NCBI RefSeq assembly: GCF_001263355.1
Contig: NZ_LGYO01000007.1
Coordinates: 124,001-188,000 of the forward strand
Direction: 5' to 3'
DNA from: Acetobacterium bakii
Lineage (GTDB): Bacteria; Bacillota; Clostridia; Eubacteriales; Eubacteriaceae
DNA length: 64,000 bases
Shown: positions 26,226-35,399 of the stretch, piece after piece
Layout: each line of letters opens with the position of its first letter
Position numbering within the stretch: the stretch's first letter is position 1
Program-made: the position numbers and the translations under genes
Notes under the pieces: model-generated
What the model was told of the DNA's origin: nothing
The model's input: only the letters and a program-made list of their open reading frames with translations
The model's database searches: none

Positions 26226-27476
26226 TTAATGACTTTGGGCCAATTTTTCTTTGCGGGTGTTCTGATTAAAGATCATAATCTGCGGCGAACTTATCAACAT
26301 TTCCAGGTCAATTGTGGATAAGTCTGTTTGTTCCCGGATCAGATCGGTGTAAATGCCACCCCGCATGCAGTCGCCGATAATGATAAACCCTTTTAACACA
26401 TTGTCTTTAATGAATAGTTTTTTATACTCTTCGGGACTTTCCGATTCATAGACGACCCCTTCATAGGTTCCGGCACTGAAAATATAAAGCCCCATGAAAC
26501 CCACTGAATTCAGCGGAAAAGCCTGATCATAATAGGTTTCTTCTCCCGCCATGTTCATGCCAGCAACTTCACCCTGCAAGAAAGCGTTGGGCAGGATGGC
26601 CAGATTTTTCTGAGTATCCGAGGTCATGTCCAGGCTCTGGGTACAATCCCCGGCGGCATAGACTTTCTTCAGGCTGGTTTGCTGCCGGTCATCGGTAACA
26701 ATGCCGCGGCCAATCTCACCGCCGGCTTCCCGGACCAGATCGCACTGGGGTTTGGTGCCCACAGCCAGAATCAGGATATCATAGGGAATTTTTTCCCCGT
26801 CACTGAGCAGTACGTCTTTTTTCAAAATTTCAGTGATACTGGTTTCCAAAATGAAGCTCACGGATTGGGCTTCCAAATGTTTTTTTACAATATCGCTGCT
26901 TTTTTCCTGGAGTACACTGGGCAGCACCCGGTTTGCCAAATCCACTACGATGACGCTCTGGCTTTGGCTCACCATGGCTTCAGCGGCTTTTAAGCCAATC
27001 AAACCAGCTCCCAGAATCACGACCTTTGACTTTGGTGTCAGGATTTCTCTGATGCCGATGGCATCTTCCAGGGTGGTAAAGGTGAATATATTGGTGGTAT
27101 TATTCAAGTTTTCGGGCAAGCCTATCATTGGCGGTACAAAAGGAACCGATCCCGTGGCCACCAGCAGGTTTTTATATCCGATGATTTCGCCATCGGCCAG
27201 GTTAATGGTTTTTTCTTTGGGATTTATTTTTTCGACCGGAATAGCATAACGCACCTGACAGTTGTTTTCTGTAAAAAACGAGGGCTCGCGGTAATACATT
27301 TTTTCCCGTTTTACCTTGCCCTGGAGCCAGTAGGAAATTAGCGGCCGTGAATAGGTCTGCCAGGGTTCGGCGGTTAAAATTAAAATCTCATTTTCCAGAT
27401 CACCTTTGCGGATGCCCTGAACACCGCCGATGGCAGCTGCGGAATTTCCGATAATCACATATTTATACTTTTTCAT
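26226..27476 (-). CDS. FAD-dependent NAD(P)H oxidoreductase of the glutamate synthase operon
   Basis: This 416-residue pyridine nucleotide-disulphide oxidoreductase fold has an FAD site YVIIGNSAAAIGGVQGIRKG and an NAD(P) site KVVILGAGLIGLKAAEAMV. The second FAD motif is VYAAGDCTQS. It resembles NirB N-terminal/rubredoxin reductase-like proteins and lacks a disulphide active site. It probably transfers electrons between NAD(P)H and the ferredoxin-like subunit feeding glutamate synthase, taking the place of GltD. The ATG at 27476 overlaps the ferredoxin gene's TAA by one base, which decides the start over a longer frame. Confidence 0.85.
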   Translation of the reverse strand: MKKYKYVIIGNSAAAIGGVQGIRKGDLENEILILTAEPWQTYSRPLISYWLQGKVKREKMYYREPSFFTENNCQVRYAIPVEKINPKEKTINLADGEIIGYKNLLVATGSVPFVPPMIGLPENLNNTTNIFTFTTLEDAIGIREILTPKSKVVILGAGLIGLKAAEAMVSQSQSVIVVDLANRVLPSVLQEKSSDIVKKHLEAQSVSFILETSITEILKKDVLLSDGEKIPYDILILAVGTKPQCDLVREAGGEIGRGIVTDDRQQTSLKKVYAAGDCTQSLDMTSDTQKNLAILPNAFLQGEVAGMNMAGEETYYDQAFPLNSVGFMGLYIFSAGTYEGVVYESESPEEYKKLFIKDNVLKGFIIIGDCMRGGIYTDLIREQTDLSTIDLEMLISSPQIMIFNQNTRKEKLAQSH

Positions 27477-27928
27477 TATAATACCCCATCCCGGTCTTCG
27501 AAAACAATGGCATTGTTGGGACAACGCTGCACGCAGCTCGGTTCTCCCCCAGCATTTTCAACACATAACTCGCATTTTAACAGGGTTTTATTGTGTCCCA
27601 CGGTTAAGCAGCCATAGGGGCACATCAGAATACAGGTCCGACACCCCACGCAACGGGTCTCGTCAATTTGCACCACGCCGTTATCGTTAACGGTCAAAGC
27701 CCCGGTAATACAGCCTTTGACACACCAGGGGGTGTCACAGTGCCGGCAGGACACGGCAAAATGAATATCATCTGCACCGTCTTCGACGGTGATTCTTGAA
27801 ATTGGTTTTTTTTCACTATTATTAAAGGCTTTGACCATATCCGTTTCACCGGAATTGGCAAAGGCGCATTGAATTTCGCATAGATGGCAGCCAAGGCACC
27901 ACTCTTCGTTCACATAGACACGCTTCAT
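27476..27928 (-). CDS. Polyferredoxin-type 4Fe-4S protein
   Basis: This 150-residue HycB/DmsB-like electron-transfer protein has several Cys clusters: CLGCHLCEIQC, CRHCDTPWCVKGC, CVGCRTCILMCPYGC and CELCVENAGGEPSCVQRCP. These could hold up to four [4Fe-4S] clusters. It lies between the FMN subunit and the flavoprotein, with a TAATG overlap to the latter. It very likely bridges electrons between them in a ferredoxin-linked glutamate synthase. Confidence 0.9.
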   Translation of the reverse strand: MKRVYVNEEWCLGCHLCEIQCAFANSGETDMVKAFNNSEKKPISRITVEDGADDIHFAVSCRHCDTPWCVKGCITGALTVNDNGVVQIDETRCVGCRTCILMCPYGCLTVGHNKTLLKCELCVENAGGEPSCVQRCPNNAIVFEDRDGVL

Positions 27929-27957
27929 ATTTACTCCATTTCTTATTAAACTGTTTA

Positions 27958-29463
27958 TTATTCGCCGGCGTGGGCAATGCCGAAAATTTCTAATTCTTTT
28001 GCTGACATACCAATGCCTCTGAGCATCAGGCGGTTACCCTTGAGGGCTTCGATGGAGTTGATCCCCATGCCGCCCATCATTTCCATAATCTCATGGTTCC
28101 AGGCACTGACAAGGTTCACCAACCGCCTGGAGCCGATATCGGGATTCAGGCGTTTGACCAGATCCTCCCGCTGGGTGGCGATGCCCCAGTTGCATTTTCC
28201 GGTGTGACAGGTGCGACAGAGGTGACAACCCAATGCCAGCAACGCGGCGGTGCCAATATAAACCGCATCAGCACCCAGGGCAATGGCTTTCACCACATCC
28301 GCACTGTTTCTAATACTTCCACCGACGACGATGGATACATCATTGCGGATTTTTTCATCCCGGAGCCGCTGATCCACGGCGGCCAAAGCTAATTCAATGG
28401 GGATTCCCACATTATCCCGGATCCGGGTAGGGGCAGCACCGGTGCCGCCGCGGAAGCCATCAATGGAAATAATATCGGCGCCGGAACGGGCAATTCCGGA
28501 GGCAATGGCTGCCACATTGTGAACCGCGGCAATTTTTACAATCACCGGCTTTTTATAGTTGGTAGCCTCTTTCAGGGAAAAAATCAACTGCCTTAAATCT
28601 TCAATGGAATATATATCATGGTGTGGTGCCGGCGAAATCGCATCGACGCCCACCGGTATCATCCGGGTTCGGGACACCTTTTCCTGAATTTTTTTACCAG
28701 GGAGATGACCGCCAATACCGGGTTTAGCCCCTTGACCCATTTTGATTTCAATGGCTGCGCCGGCGTTCAGGTAGTCTCTGTGAACCCCAAAACGTCCGGA
28801 AGCAACCTGGACAATGGTGTTGGCCCCGTACTGGTATAAATCCTGATTCAGTCCGCCTTCTCCGGTATTATAACAGATTCCCAGCTCGGTGGCTGCCCGG
28901 GCCAAGGATTTATGGGCATTTTCACTGATGGACCCGTAGGACATTGCCGAAAACATAATCGGCATTTCCAATTCAATCTGTGGGGGTATTTCAGACAAAA
29001 GTTCGTCGTTTTCGTCAAACTCCAGCTTATTCAGCTTTTTTCCCAGAAAAACCTTGGATTCCATGGGTTCCCGCAGAGGGTCGATGGGCGGGTTGGTTAC
29101 CTGGCTGGCATTGATCAGAATCTTGTCAAAGTAATTGGGATAATCCTTTGGTGTGCCCATGCTTGACAGCAGCACCCCGCCGGTGTCGGCCTGGCGAAAG
29201 ATCTCTTCCATGGTTTGCTGCTGCCAGTTGGCATTTTCCCGGTAGCGATTATTGGTTTTCACTATTTTAAGGGCATTGGTCGGGCACAGAGTCACACAGC
29301 GCTGGCAATCCACACATTGGGATTCCTGGGCTTCCATGCAGTCAAATTCCTGATCGTAGCTATGCACCTCATTGGCACACTGCCGTTCACAAGCCCGGCA
29401 TTTAATACAGCGTTTTTCATTTCGGACTACTTCGTACTCCGGATATATAAAATTAATGGACAT
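27958..29463 (-). CDS. Glutamate synthase FMN-domain subunit with N-terminal ferredoxin domain (GltB2 type)
   Basis: This 501-residue protein has an N-terminal 2x[4Fe-4S] domain (CIKCRACERQC and CVDCQRCVTLCPTNA) joined to the FMN-binding glutamate synthase barrel. The barrel includes GEGGLNQDLYQYGANTIVQVASGRFGV, KPGIGGHLPGKK and GFRGGTGAAPTRI. The later Cys cluster CHLCRTCHTGKCNWG would bind the catalytic-domain iron-sulphur centre. It forms glutamate from 2-oxoglutarate and ammonia delivered by the glutaminase subunit. This split architecture occurs in archaea and many strict anaerobes. Confidence 0.95.
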   Translation of the reverse strand: MSINFIYPEYEVVRNEKRCIKCRACERQCANEVHSYDQEFDCMEAQESQCVDCQRCVTLCPTNALKIVKTNNRYRENANWQQQTMEEIFRQADTGGVLLSSMGTPKDYPNYFDKILINASQVTNPPIDPLREPMESKVFLGKKLNKLEFDENDELLSEIPPQIELEMPIMFSAMSYGSISENAHKSLARAATELGICYNTGEGGLNQDLYQYGANTIVQVASGRFGVHRDYLNAGAAIEIKMGQGAKPGIGGHLPGKKIQEKVSRTRMIPVGVDAISPAPHHDIYSIEDLRQLIFSLKEATNYKKPVIVKIAAVHNVAAIASGIARSGADIISIDGFRGGTGAAPTRIRDNVGIPIELALAAVDQRLRDEKIRNDVSIVVGGSIRNSADVVKAIALGADAVYIGTAALLALGCHLCRTCHTGKCNWGIATQREDLVKRLNPDIGSRRLVNLVSAWNHEIMEMMGGMGINSIEALKGNRLMLRGIGMSAKELEIFGIAHAGE

Positions 29464-29553
29464 TTATTTCCTCCTAGTTATTGATTCTTCAGGTAATTAC
29501 TTAATTTAAAAAGCTAAACGTAAATTGCTTTGATGTCAGTTTTCATATACAAT

Positions 29554-29660
29554 TTTGTAACGTATAGGCGAACAATACAAGAAAATGTTGTCCGACCTAG
29601 TGGAAAAATTGTTTATGTAAACTAGGCAGCGAAGCTCCGAATCGTTTCGCAATTACCTGT
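29554..29660. repeat. AT-rich intergenic repeat, family 2, copy B
   Basis: This copy reads on the plus strand and fills most of the gap between the glutaminase and FMN subunit genes, reaching over the stop of the former. It has TTTGTAACGTATAGGCGAAC, AAAATGTTGT, AGTGGAAAAATTGTTTATGT and a GCGAAGC...GTTTCGC hairpin. These blocks are shared in order with copy A at 8.1 kb. The GCGAAGC...TTTCGCAATT part recurs near 37.8 kb. Confidence 0.6.
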
Positions 29661-30747
29661 TTACTCTTACAATGATGGGTTCGCCGCCCTGGGGGGCCCA
29701 GATGTTTTCAATGTCGGGGCAAATGGCGCGGATCGCGCATTCTTCGCTGGCGATATAAACAATATTGTCTTTTTCTCCGGTCACCATGGAGCGTAGCTTG
29801 AGGCGATCGTTAAGGGCCATGAAACCACCATTAAAACCAAGGATAATGGAAAAAGGTCCGGTAATCAGAAGACTGGCAAAGGTATTTCGAAATAGCGTGA
29901 TCCGTTTGGCTTCAGCCTCTGGCATGCGCTTTATTTCCTCCCAGAAAGGGGCGGCAATAATTTTTGCGATGTTCTCATAATTAAGTCCCTGCTTCCGATT
30001 GAGGTAATCGATAATATAGGTAATGACCTCGGTGTCGGTTTGGAGGTTGCATTTATAATCAAACATTTCAATGAAACGTCGGTTGGCGTCATAGGAAGAA
30101 ATTTCGCCGTTATGAACAATGGAATAATCCAGCAGTGCAAAGGGATGGGCACCGCCCCACCAGCCTGGGGTATTGGTGGGATAACGGCCATGGGCGGTCC
30201 ATGAATAGGCATCGTATTCTTCTAAGCGATAAAATTCCCCAACATCTTCAGGAAAGCCGACGGCTTTGAATACTCCCATATTTTTTCCGCTGGAAAAAAT
30301 ATAGGCGCCTTTTATAAAGGTATTAATATGGAAAACAGTTTCCACAATAAATTGTTTTTCGTCGATTTCTTCCTGTTCTTCCTGGAGCAAGGTGAAAATC
30401 GGATTTACAAAGTACCGCCAAATCTGCGGTTCGTCTTTAATTCTCGGATGTTTTCTGGTGGGTATGCGACTTAGATTGACCATCTCAAAATAGCGATCTA
30501 AATACCGTTCGGTTTCTTCTCTGGCCGTCATGTCTTCATAGAAAACATGAAAGGCGTATTGATCCGCATATTCCGGGTAAATGCCGTAACCGGCAAAGCC
30601 TCCTCCGAGACCGTTGGAGCGGTCGTGCATATGAGCAATGGATTTTACAATACTGCTCCCATTAATCGAGCATTCGCCGGTTTTATTAATGATTCCTGAA
30701 ATAGCACACCCTGATGGTATTCTGATCTCGCCTTCTTTTTTTAACAT
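29653..30747 (-). CDS. Glutamate synthase glutaminase subunit (GltB1 type, class II amidotransferase)
   Basis: This 364-residue class II glutamine amidotransferase domain is encoded as a separate protein. The likely nucleophile is Cys14 in PSGCAISGI, so a 13-residue propeptide must be removed, as in other glutamate synthases. HGRYPTNTPGWWGGAHPF and IVHNGEISSYDANR are the substrate and oxyanion regions. It releases ammonia from glutamine for the FMN subunit. It is the first gene of the operon running down to the ANTAR regulator, with a leader that can form alternative hairpins. Confidence 0.93.
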   Translation of the reverse strand: MLKKEGEIRIPSGCAISGIINKTGECSINGSSIVKSIAHMHDRSNGLGGGFAGYGIYPEYADQYAFHVFYEDMTAREETERYLDRYFEMVNLSRIPTRKHPRIKDEPQIWRYFVNPIFTLLQEEQEEIDEKQFIVETVFHINTFIKGAYIFSSGKNMGVFKAVGFPEDVGEFYRLEEYDAYSWTAHGRYPTNTPGWWGGAHPFALLDYSIVHNGEISSYDANRRFIEMFDYKCNLQTDTEVITYIIDYLNRKQGLNYENIAKIIAAPFWEEIKRMPEAEAKRITLFRNTFASLLITGPFSIILGFNGGFMALNDRLKLRSMVTGEKDNIVYIASEECAIRAICPDIENIWAPQGGEPIIVRVNR

Positions 30748-30801
30748 ATAGTTCCTCCGTGTTTTTCATGTAGTGCTTCATAACGTTATTAGAATACAAC
30801 T

Positions 30802-30864
30802 AAAAAAGAACATACAGAACCAACCCCTCTGATAAAATCAGGAGAATAGAACCCCATTGTTCTT
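30802..30864 (-). promoter_or_regulatory. Candidate ANTAR-responsive attenuator in the glutamate synthase leader
   Basis: On the minus strand AGAAC-AATGGG-GTTCT (30863-30848) forms a hairpin with a hexaloop having A at position 1 and G at position 4, the bases ANTAR proteins recognise. The overlapping AAGAACA (30864-30858) can instead pair with TGTTCTT (30812-30806), enclosing a CTGAT/ATCAG stem and followed by a T-run. This would be a terminator. The two folds exclude each other. A second clear hexaloop was not found, so this is tentative. Confidence 0.4.
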
Positions 30865-31049
30865 AGTTGCTGCGTCCATATTTTATTTTATGTATACAAT
30901 ATACTTTGTTTGACTTACTATTAAATCATATTTTTGGTCAGGATTCAATTTATTTTTTATTAATCTAAACTGATAAGGATTTCAGATTATTATTTTACGC
31001 CATTTAATAACATCAATTGGTTCTGACTGAATAAAAAGCAAAAAAGTAA

Positions 31050-31149
31050 GTCCTGGGGACAATCGTAACATCAGTTGTCTGCATCATGACAAACAGGCAT
31101 CGCCTGTACGATCATGCAGCAGACAACGATTTACCATTGTGCCCAGGAC
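31050..31149 (-). repeat. Hairpin/MITE-like repeat, family 1, copy 3
   Basis: This copy is inverted relative to copies 1 and 2. Its ends are GTCCTGGGGACAAT and ATTGTGCCCAGGAC, and the internal TGTCTGCTGCATGATC/GATCATGCAGCAGACA pairing is kept. The flank AAAAAGTAA next to one end is shared with copy 1, so the mobile unit may extend a few bases past the inverted repeat. Confidence 0.8.
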
Positions 31150-31183
31150 ATTTTTATCAATAAACGCTGCTATTTGAAGCCGT

Positions 31184-32530
31184 TTAACGGGTACCCTCTT
31201 CGAGTTGTTCTAAAATTTCACTGATATCATTGGCAATTTCCTTATTTAAAAACCATGGCGCTAAACAGTCATAGGCTTTCTCTTTAAAAAGGATGATGCT
31301 TTTAATGGCTTCGGCTCTCATAATGGCATCGCTCATGCTTTCTTTTTCAAACCCCAGCGGCAGTAATAAACAAGCGATCAGGGCATTATTCTCCAGGTCA
31401 TTGTTCCCAATGTCCACATTTTCAATGATATATCTTTCGCCGATGAGGAGTTTTTGGCAAACTGACTTTGCCTGGCAATCCTCCAAATGAAACCATTCGC
31501 TAAGGGCATTCTGATGAATGCTTTTAGGCAGTTCATATAAACTGATGAAAAACGGAGCATCGCCCACAAGAATTCGCAGATTTTCCAATGATTTCAGAGC
31601 CGTCACCCGATATTTTCCCGGAGAATACTTAAAAACCCGGGTGAGTGGTTCGATCATGGCAACATCATTCATTTTTCCCATGACTTCCAATAAAAAGAAT
31701 GCACTTTCCATATAATAGTTTCGGTCAAGAACTTCAATCACCTGATTAAAATAAGTAATCAGGATCGGAGTTGCCAGAGGATTTCCAATTCTGCCTAAAG
31801 CCACAAGAATTTCATCTTTCCAGGGTGTTTTGCTCATTAATGCGTTACACAATGGCAGGGTCGCTTCCGGATCTTTTATTTTACCCAGAGCCTCGGCGAT
31901 CTTGGGGATCTCATATTCATCGCTTTTTTCCAGACATTCGCATAATGTTGGGGTTGCTGCCGGATCGCCGATTTCCCCTAATGCCTGAATCGCATGAAGA
32001 GCACAGACGCCTGGTTTTTCATTAACAATTCTGATCAGCTCCGGCACTGCTGCGGGACCAATATCCACCAATAAGGCTACGCAGGCAATTTTTAGCTCCC
32101 GATAATAATCCGAATCAGCAATTACATCAAAAATCATCGGAATCATATCTTTATCAACAAAGGGTTGCAGTCCGGGAACCGCATCCATTGCCAGCCATTT
32201 ATCGTTTCCGGAGAAAATCACCTTAAGAAATTCAACGGCTGATTCCGCCTGAAGCTGCCCCAGGATCTGGATGGCCTTTTTTTGCTGTTCATCATTGAGT
32301 CGATGATAATGTTTGCAGAGTACTCTTGCCGCCTTATTTTTTGATTCTAAAAGAGCGTCCGTCACTAATGTCGGGTTATGACCTTTTGGAGAAGTTTCAT
32401 TTAAGATTATCTTTATCCCCTCGCAGTTTTTCGCCCGCAGCAATTCGTTGACATAACATTGGATAACGCTTTTTTCCATGGGATTTTTTTGCATTTGCAC
32501 TTTAATGTCATGGATACGTTCGGTTTTCAT
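31184..32530 (-). CDS. HEAT-repeat protein
   Basis: This 448-residue soluble protein is made largely of HEAT/PBS-lyase-type helical repeats. Successive units include IRIVNEKPGVCALHAIQALGEIGDPAATPTLCECL, then IAEALGKIKDPEATLPLCNAL and ILVALGRIGNPLATPILITYF. Such arrays bind proteins or act as lyase-like scaffolds. No catalytic motif is visible. It follows the small protein at 32.6-32.8 kb with a hairpin between them. A specific function cannot be assigned. Confidence 0.75.
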   Translation of the reverse strand: MKTERIHDIKVQMQKNPMEKSVIQCYVNELLRAKNCEGIKIILNETSPKGHNPTLVTDALLESKNKAARVLCKHYHRLNDEQQKKAIQILGQLQAESAVEFLKVIFSGNDKWLAMDAVPGLQPFVDKDMIPMIFDVIADSDYYRELKIACVALLVDIGPAAVPELIRIVNEKPGVCALHAIQALGEIGDPAATPTLCECLEKSDEYEIPKIAEALGKIKDPEATLPLCNALMSKTPWKDEILVALGRIGNPLATPILITYFNQVIEVLDRNYYMESAFFLLEVMGKMNDVAMIEPLTRVFKYSPGKYRVTALKSLENLRILVGDAPFFISLYELPKSIHQNALSEWFHLEDCQAKSVCQKLLIGERYIIENVDIGNNDLENNALIACLLLPLGFEKESMSDAIMRAEAIKSIILFKEKAYDCLAPWFLNKEIANDISEILEQLEEGTR

Positions 32531-32545
32531 TATCCTATCTCCTCA

Positions 32546-32585
32546 TAAAAACAGGTGACCCAATAGTAGCTTTGCGTCACCTGTT
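32546..32585 (-). terminator. Hairpin terminator between the small Nif11-like gene and the HEAT-repeat gene
   Basis: AAAACAGGTGAC pairs with GTCACCTGTTTT around a 16-base loop just after the small gene's stop, followed by TTTTT on the minus strand. The HEAT gene may therefore be expressed mainly by readthrough. Confidence 0.65.
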
Positions 32586-32588
32586 TTA

Positions 32589-32816
32589 TTATTGAATTTG
32601 TGTTTTTTCCATTTGAGCTAAAACCATTTGTTTTAACAAATCCATTGAAGCTGTAAATTCTTCCAATGTCAGCCCGGGAACTTTTTCCGCCACCATCTCA
32701 TATCCTGCTTCAAAGTTTGGCGCTGCGTTAACAGCCATCATTAAGTCAGCATCCCCCAGCAAAGCGTCAAGTATGGCAACATGCCTTTCTTGCTTAACAT
32801 CCAATTTTTCGTCCAT
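32589..32816 (-). CDS. Small Nif11-like protein
   Basis: This 75-residue acidic protein starts MDEKLDVKQERHVAIL. AAGGAGG stands upstream of the ATG at 32816, deciding this start against a 116-residue frame. The pattern (L.GDADLMMAVNAAPNFEAGYEMVAEKVPGLTLEEF) resembles the Nif11/nitrile hydratase-like leader fold found both in nitrogen-fixation loci and in RiPP precursors. No Gly-Gly core region or RiPP enzyme gene is nearby, so a precursor role is not supported. Family membership is tentative. Confidence 0.6.
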   Translation of the reverse strand: MDEKLDVKQERHVAILDALLGDADLMMAVNAAPNFEAGYEMVAEKVPGLTLEEFTASMDLLKQMVLAQMEKTQIQ

Positions 32817-32965
32817 TTTAAATTCCTCCTTAATTTCATTTAACTCTATGCCAATATTTATACCCTGTTTTTGAAATATTATACCGTAGGTAGCTGTTTT
32901 TGTAAATATTTTCATTCCATCGGTCATATTGATAACCATTACAGATGAAAATTTAAAAAAATTCC

Positions 32966-32994
32966 TTTACAAGACATTTTCAATAGTCTATAAT
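32966..32994 (+). promoter_or_regulatory. Sigma-70-type promoter of the glutamine synthetase III gene
   Basis: TTTACA (32966-32971) and TATAAT (32989-32994) are separated by 17 bases. Transcription would begin near 33001, giving a structured leader of about 218 bases. Confidence 0.75.
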
Positions 32995-33013
32995 AAGGCT
33001 AACTTAAATATCA

Positions 33014-33091
33014 GTGGCATCAGCCACATCTTTTAGTTAGCAATGGTGCTTTTGAGGGTGTTTTTTACGCCTTTCTGAAGCACCTTTTTTT
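33014..33091 (+). promoter_or_regulatory. Leader attenuator of glutamine synthetase III, candidate ANTAR target
   Basis: A first hairpin GTGGC/GCCAC (33014-33027) is followed by AGC-AATGGT-GCT (33039-33050), a hexaloop with A1 and G4. The second overlaps GGTGCTT (33045-33051), which can instead pair with AAGCACC (33078-33084) ahead of seven T residues, a good intrinsic terminator. The geometry of a hexaloop overlapping a terminator arm matches ANTAR antitermination leaders, though the loop stem is only 3 bp. A 12-bp inverted repeat (ACCGTTTCCATT/AATGGAAACGGT) follows at 33103-33128. Confidence 0.5.
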
Positions 33092-33218
33092 GTTTAATCT
33101 TTACCGTTTCCATTTCAATGGAAACGGTGAAATAAGTTTTATTTTAATCCCGAGGTCAATGGAGACACAGTGGTTTTAATGAAACATTCTATGATTAAAA
33201 TTTTAGGAGGATATTCAC

Positions 33219-35324
33219 ATGCAAAATATTGTAAAAGAAAATGTTGCTGACATTTTCGGATCAAAGGTTTTTAATTCCGGTGTTATGCGAAAGCGATTGC
33301 CCAAACACATTTATGCTTCCCTGTTAAAAACCATGAAAGAAGATTTGCCGTTGGAAGAAAACGTCGCCGAGGTTGTTGCCAATGCGATGATGGATTGGGC
33401 TTTGGAACAGGGCGCCACACATTTCACCCATTGGTTCCAACCGATGACCGGAATCACCGCTGAAAAGCATGATGCGTTTATCAACCCCACCGAAGAAGGC
33501 AAAGTAATGATGGAATTCTCCGGTAAAGAATTGGTTAAGGGCGAACCCGATGCCTCATCTTTCCCCTCCGGCGGACTCCGAGCCACTTTTGAAGCCCGTG
33601 GCTATACCGCTTGGGATCCAACTTCATATGCTTTTATTAAAGGAACAACGCTTTGTATCCCAACCATCTTTTGTTCGTACTCCGGAGAAGTTCTGGATAA
33701 AAAAACACCACTGTTACGTTCGATGGAAGCCCTGAATCATCATGCTCTTCGGGTCCTCAAGCTTTTCGGTAAGACTGATGTAAAAAAAGTAACCACCACC
33801 GCCGGTGCGGAACAGGAATATTTCCTGATCGAACGAGAAATGTTTAAAAAACGTAAGGACTTAATCCTGACCGGACGTACCCTATTTGGTGCCAAACCAC
33901 CAAAAGGCCAGGAAATGGAAACTCATTATTTCGGACGTATCCGTGGCCGTGTATCTAATTACATGGCAGACCTTGATAAAGAACTTTGGATGCTTGGCAT
34001 CGCTTCTAAAACCCGCCATAACGAAGTTGCCCCAGCTCAGCATGAGTTAGCACCTATTTTCACCAACACCAATGTTGCCACTGATAATAACCAATTAATT
34101 ATGGAATTCATGCAACGCGTTGCCTATCGTCATGATTTAGCTTGTCTACTTCACGAAAAACCCTTCGCCGGCGTAAACGGATCCGGAAAACACAATAACT
34201 TTTCCATTTCCACCAATACCGGTGAAAACCTGTTAAACCCTGGCGACAATCCTGCTGAAAATATGCAATTTTTGCTTTTCCTTTGTGCCATCATCGAGGC
34301 TGTAAACACTTATAGTGAAATGATTCGAATCAATGTTGCCAACGCCGGTAATGATCACCGTTTAGGTGCCAACGAAGCACCTCCGGCCATTGTTTCTATC
34401 TTCCTGGGTGAGCAGCTGACGGCCGCACTTAAATCCATCGAAACCGGAAAACCTGTTAAAGAAGCTAAAGATCTTGTTCTTGAAATGGGCGTCAGTACCT
34501 TGCCTAAGCTGATCATGGATGCCACCGATCGAAACAGAACATCACCTTTTGCATTTACCGGAAACCGCTTTGAACATCGTATGTTGGGATCCAACCAATC
34601 CATTGCTGGACCTAACATCACCCTTAACACCATTGTTGCGGATGTCCTGGGTAAATTTGCGGATGTTTTGGAAAAAGCTGATGACTTTGATGCTGCCTTA
34701 ATTGAATTGCTCCGAAAATCCGTTAAAGAAAACAAAAACATTGTCTTTAATGGCGATAACTACACCGAAGAATGGGTAGTCGAAGCCAAACGACGCGGTC
34801 TTCCAAATTTACGAACAACACCGGAAGCTTTGTCTCACTTTACTTCTGAAAAAAATGTTAAACTTTTTGAACGACATAATATTTTCACTCCAGCTGAAAT
34901 GGATTCTCGTTACGAAATACATCTGGAAGAATACAGCAAAACCATTAACATCGAAGCCTTAACCATGATCAGTCTTGCGAAACGGGAAATTTCTCCTGCG
35001 GTTGTAACCTATACAAAAGAGGTTTGTGATACACTGCTGGCTAAAAAGGCTTGCGGCGGTTCCATTGATCTCTCTGCCGAAGAAACGCTTGCCGAAAGAC
35101 TTTCCAAAGGTTTTGGTGATTTCATTAAATCAATTGATTCGCTGGAAGAAATTCTTGAAGGCGCACAAAACGGCGAAACCCCTCAGGACGAAGCCAACTA
35201 TTACTGTACTGAAGTCATCCCCGCCATGACAGCACTTCGAGTCATCGCTGATGACCTTGAAACCATGGTAGCTGAAAAATACTGGCCATTCCCAGTTTAT
35301 GAAGATATTCTGTTCTACGTTTAA
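33219..35324 (+). CDS. glnN: Glutamine synthetase type III
   Basis: At 701 residues this fits GSIII, a family distinct from GlnA in length and sequence. Characteristic segments include [83 protein letters not shown] and [14 protein letters not shown]. It incorporates ammonia into glutamate and is common in anaerobes. AGGAGG precedes the ATG. It is followed by a strong terminator, then a PII gene and an ammonium channel, and is read away from the GS-GOGAT operon. Confidence 0.97.
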   Translation: MQNIVKENVADIFGSKVFNSGVMRKRLPKHIYASLLKTMKEDLPLEENVAEVVANAMMDWALEQGATHFTHWFQPMTGITAEKHDAFINPTEEGKVMMEFSGKELVKGEPDASSFPSGGLRATFEARGYTAWDPTSYAFIKGTTLCIPTIFCSYSGEVLDKKTPLLRSMEALNHHALRVLKLFGKTDVKKVTTTAGAEQEYFLIEREMFKKRKDLILTGRTLFGAKPPKGQEMETHYFGRIRGRVSNYMADLDKELWMLGIASKTRHNEVAPAQHELAPIFTNTNVATDNNQLIMEFMQRVAYRHDLACLLHEKPFAGVNGSGKHNNFSISTNTGENLLNPGDNPAENMQFLLFLCAIIEAVNTYSEMIRINVANAGNDHRLGANEAPPAIVSIFLGEQLTAALKSIETGKPVKEAKDLVLEMGVSTLPKLIMDATDRNRTSPFAFTGNRFEHRMLGSNQSIAGPNITLNTIVADVLGKFADVLEKADDFDAALIELLRKSVKENKNIVFNGDNYTEEWVVEAKRRGLPNLRTTPEALSHFTSEKNVKLFERHNIFTPAEMDSRYEIHLEEYSKTINIEALTMISLAKREISPAVVTYTKEVCDTLLAKKACGGSIDLSAEETLAERLSKGFGDFIKSIDSLEEILEGAQNGETPQDEANYYCTEVIPAMTALRVIADDLETMVAEKYWPFPVYEDILFYV

Positions 35325-35331
35325 TAAAGTG

Positions 35332-35366
35332 TTAGGGAAGGGGCAGCAGTGCCCCTTCCCCCTTTA
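35332..35366 (+). terminator. Intrinsic terminator after glutamine synthetase III
   Basis: GGGAAGGGGCA pairs with TGCCCCTTCCC around GCAG. The tail is CCTTTAAAT, with few T residues, so some readthrough into glnK is possible. Confidence 0.8.
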
Positions 35367-35399
35367 AATAAATATCACCATTGAAAGAAGGAGGTTCTT

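Larger units (their letters stand above)
30748..31183. other. Intergenic region between the glutaminase subunit and HEAT-repeat genes
   Basis: This 436-bp gap contains the leader of the glutamate synthase operon (30.80-30.86 kb), an AT-rich probable promoter zone around 30.88-30.97 kb, and copy 3 of the family 1 repeat (31.05-31.15 kb). No supported coding sequence was seen. Confidence 0.6.

Noticed and set aside
32546-32585. GTGACGCAAAGC near the HEAT-repeat gene resembles the GEMM riboswitch core
   Set aside because: Only the short core block is present. The other conserved aptamer elements are missing, and the segment is fully explained as a symmetrical terminator hairpin.
32589-32816. 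Nif11-like small protein considered as a RiPP precursor
   Set aside because: No core peptide after a Gly-Gly site and no modifying enzyme or peptidase-transporter gene nearby.
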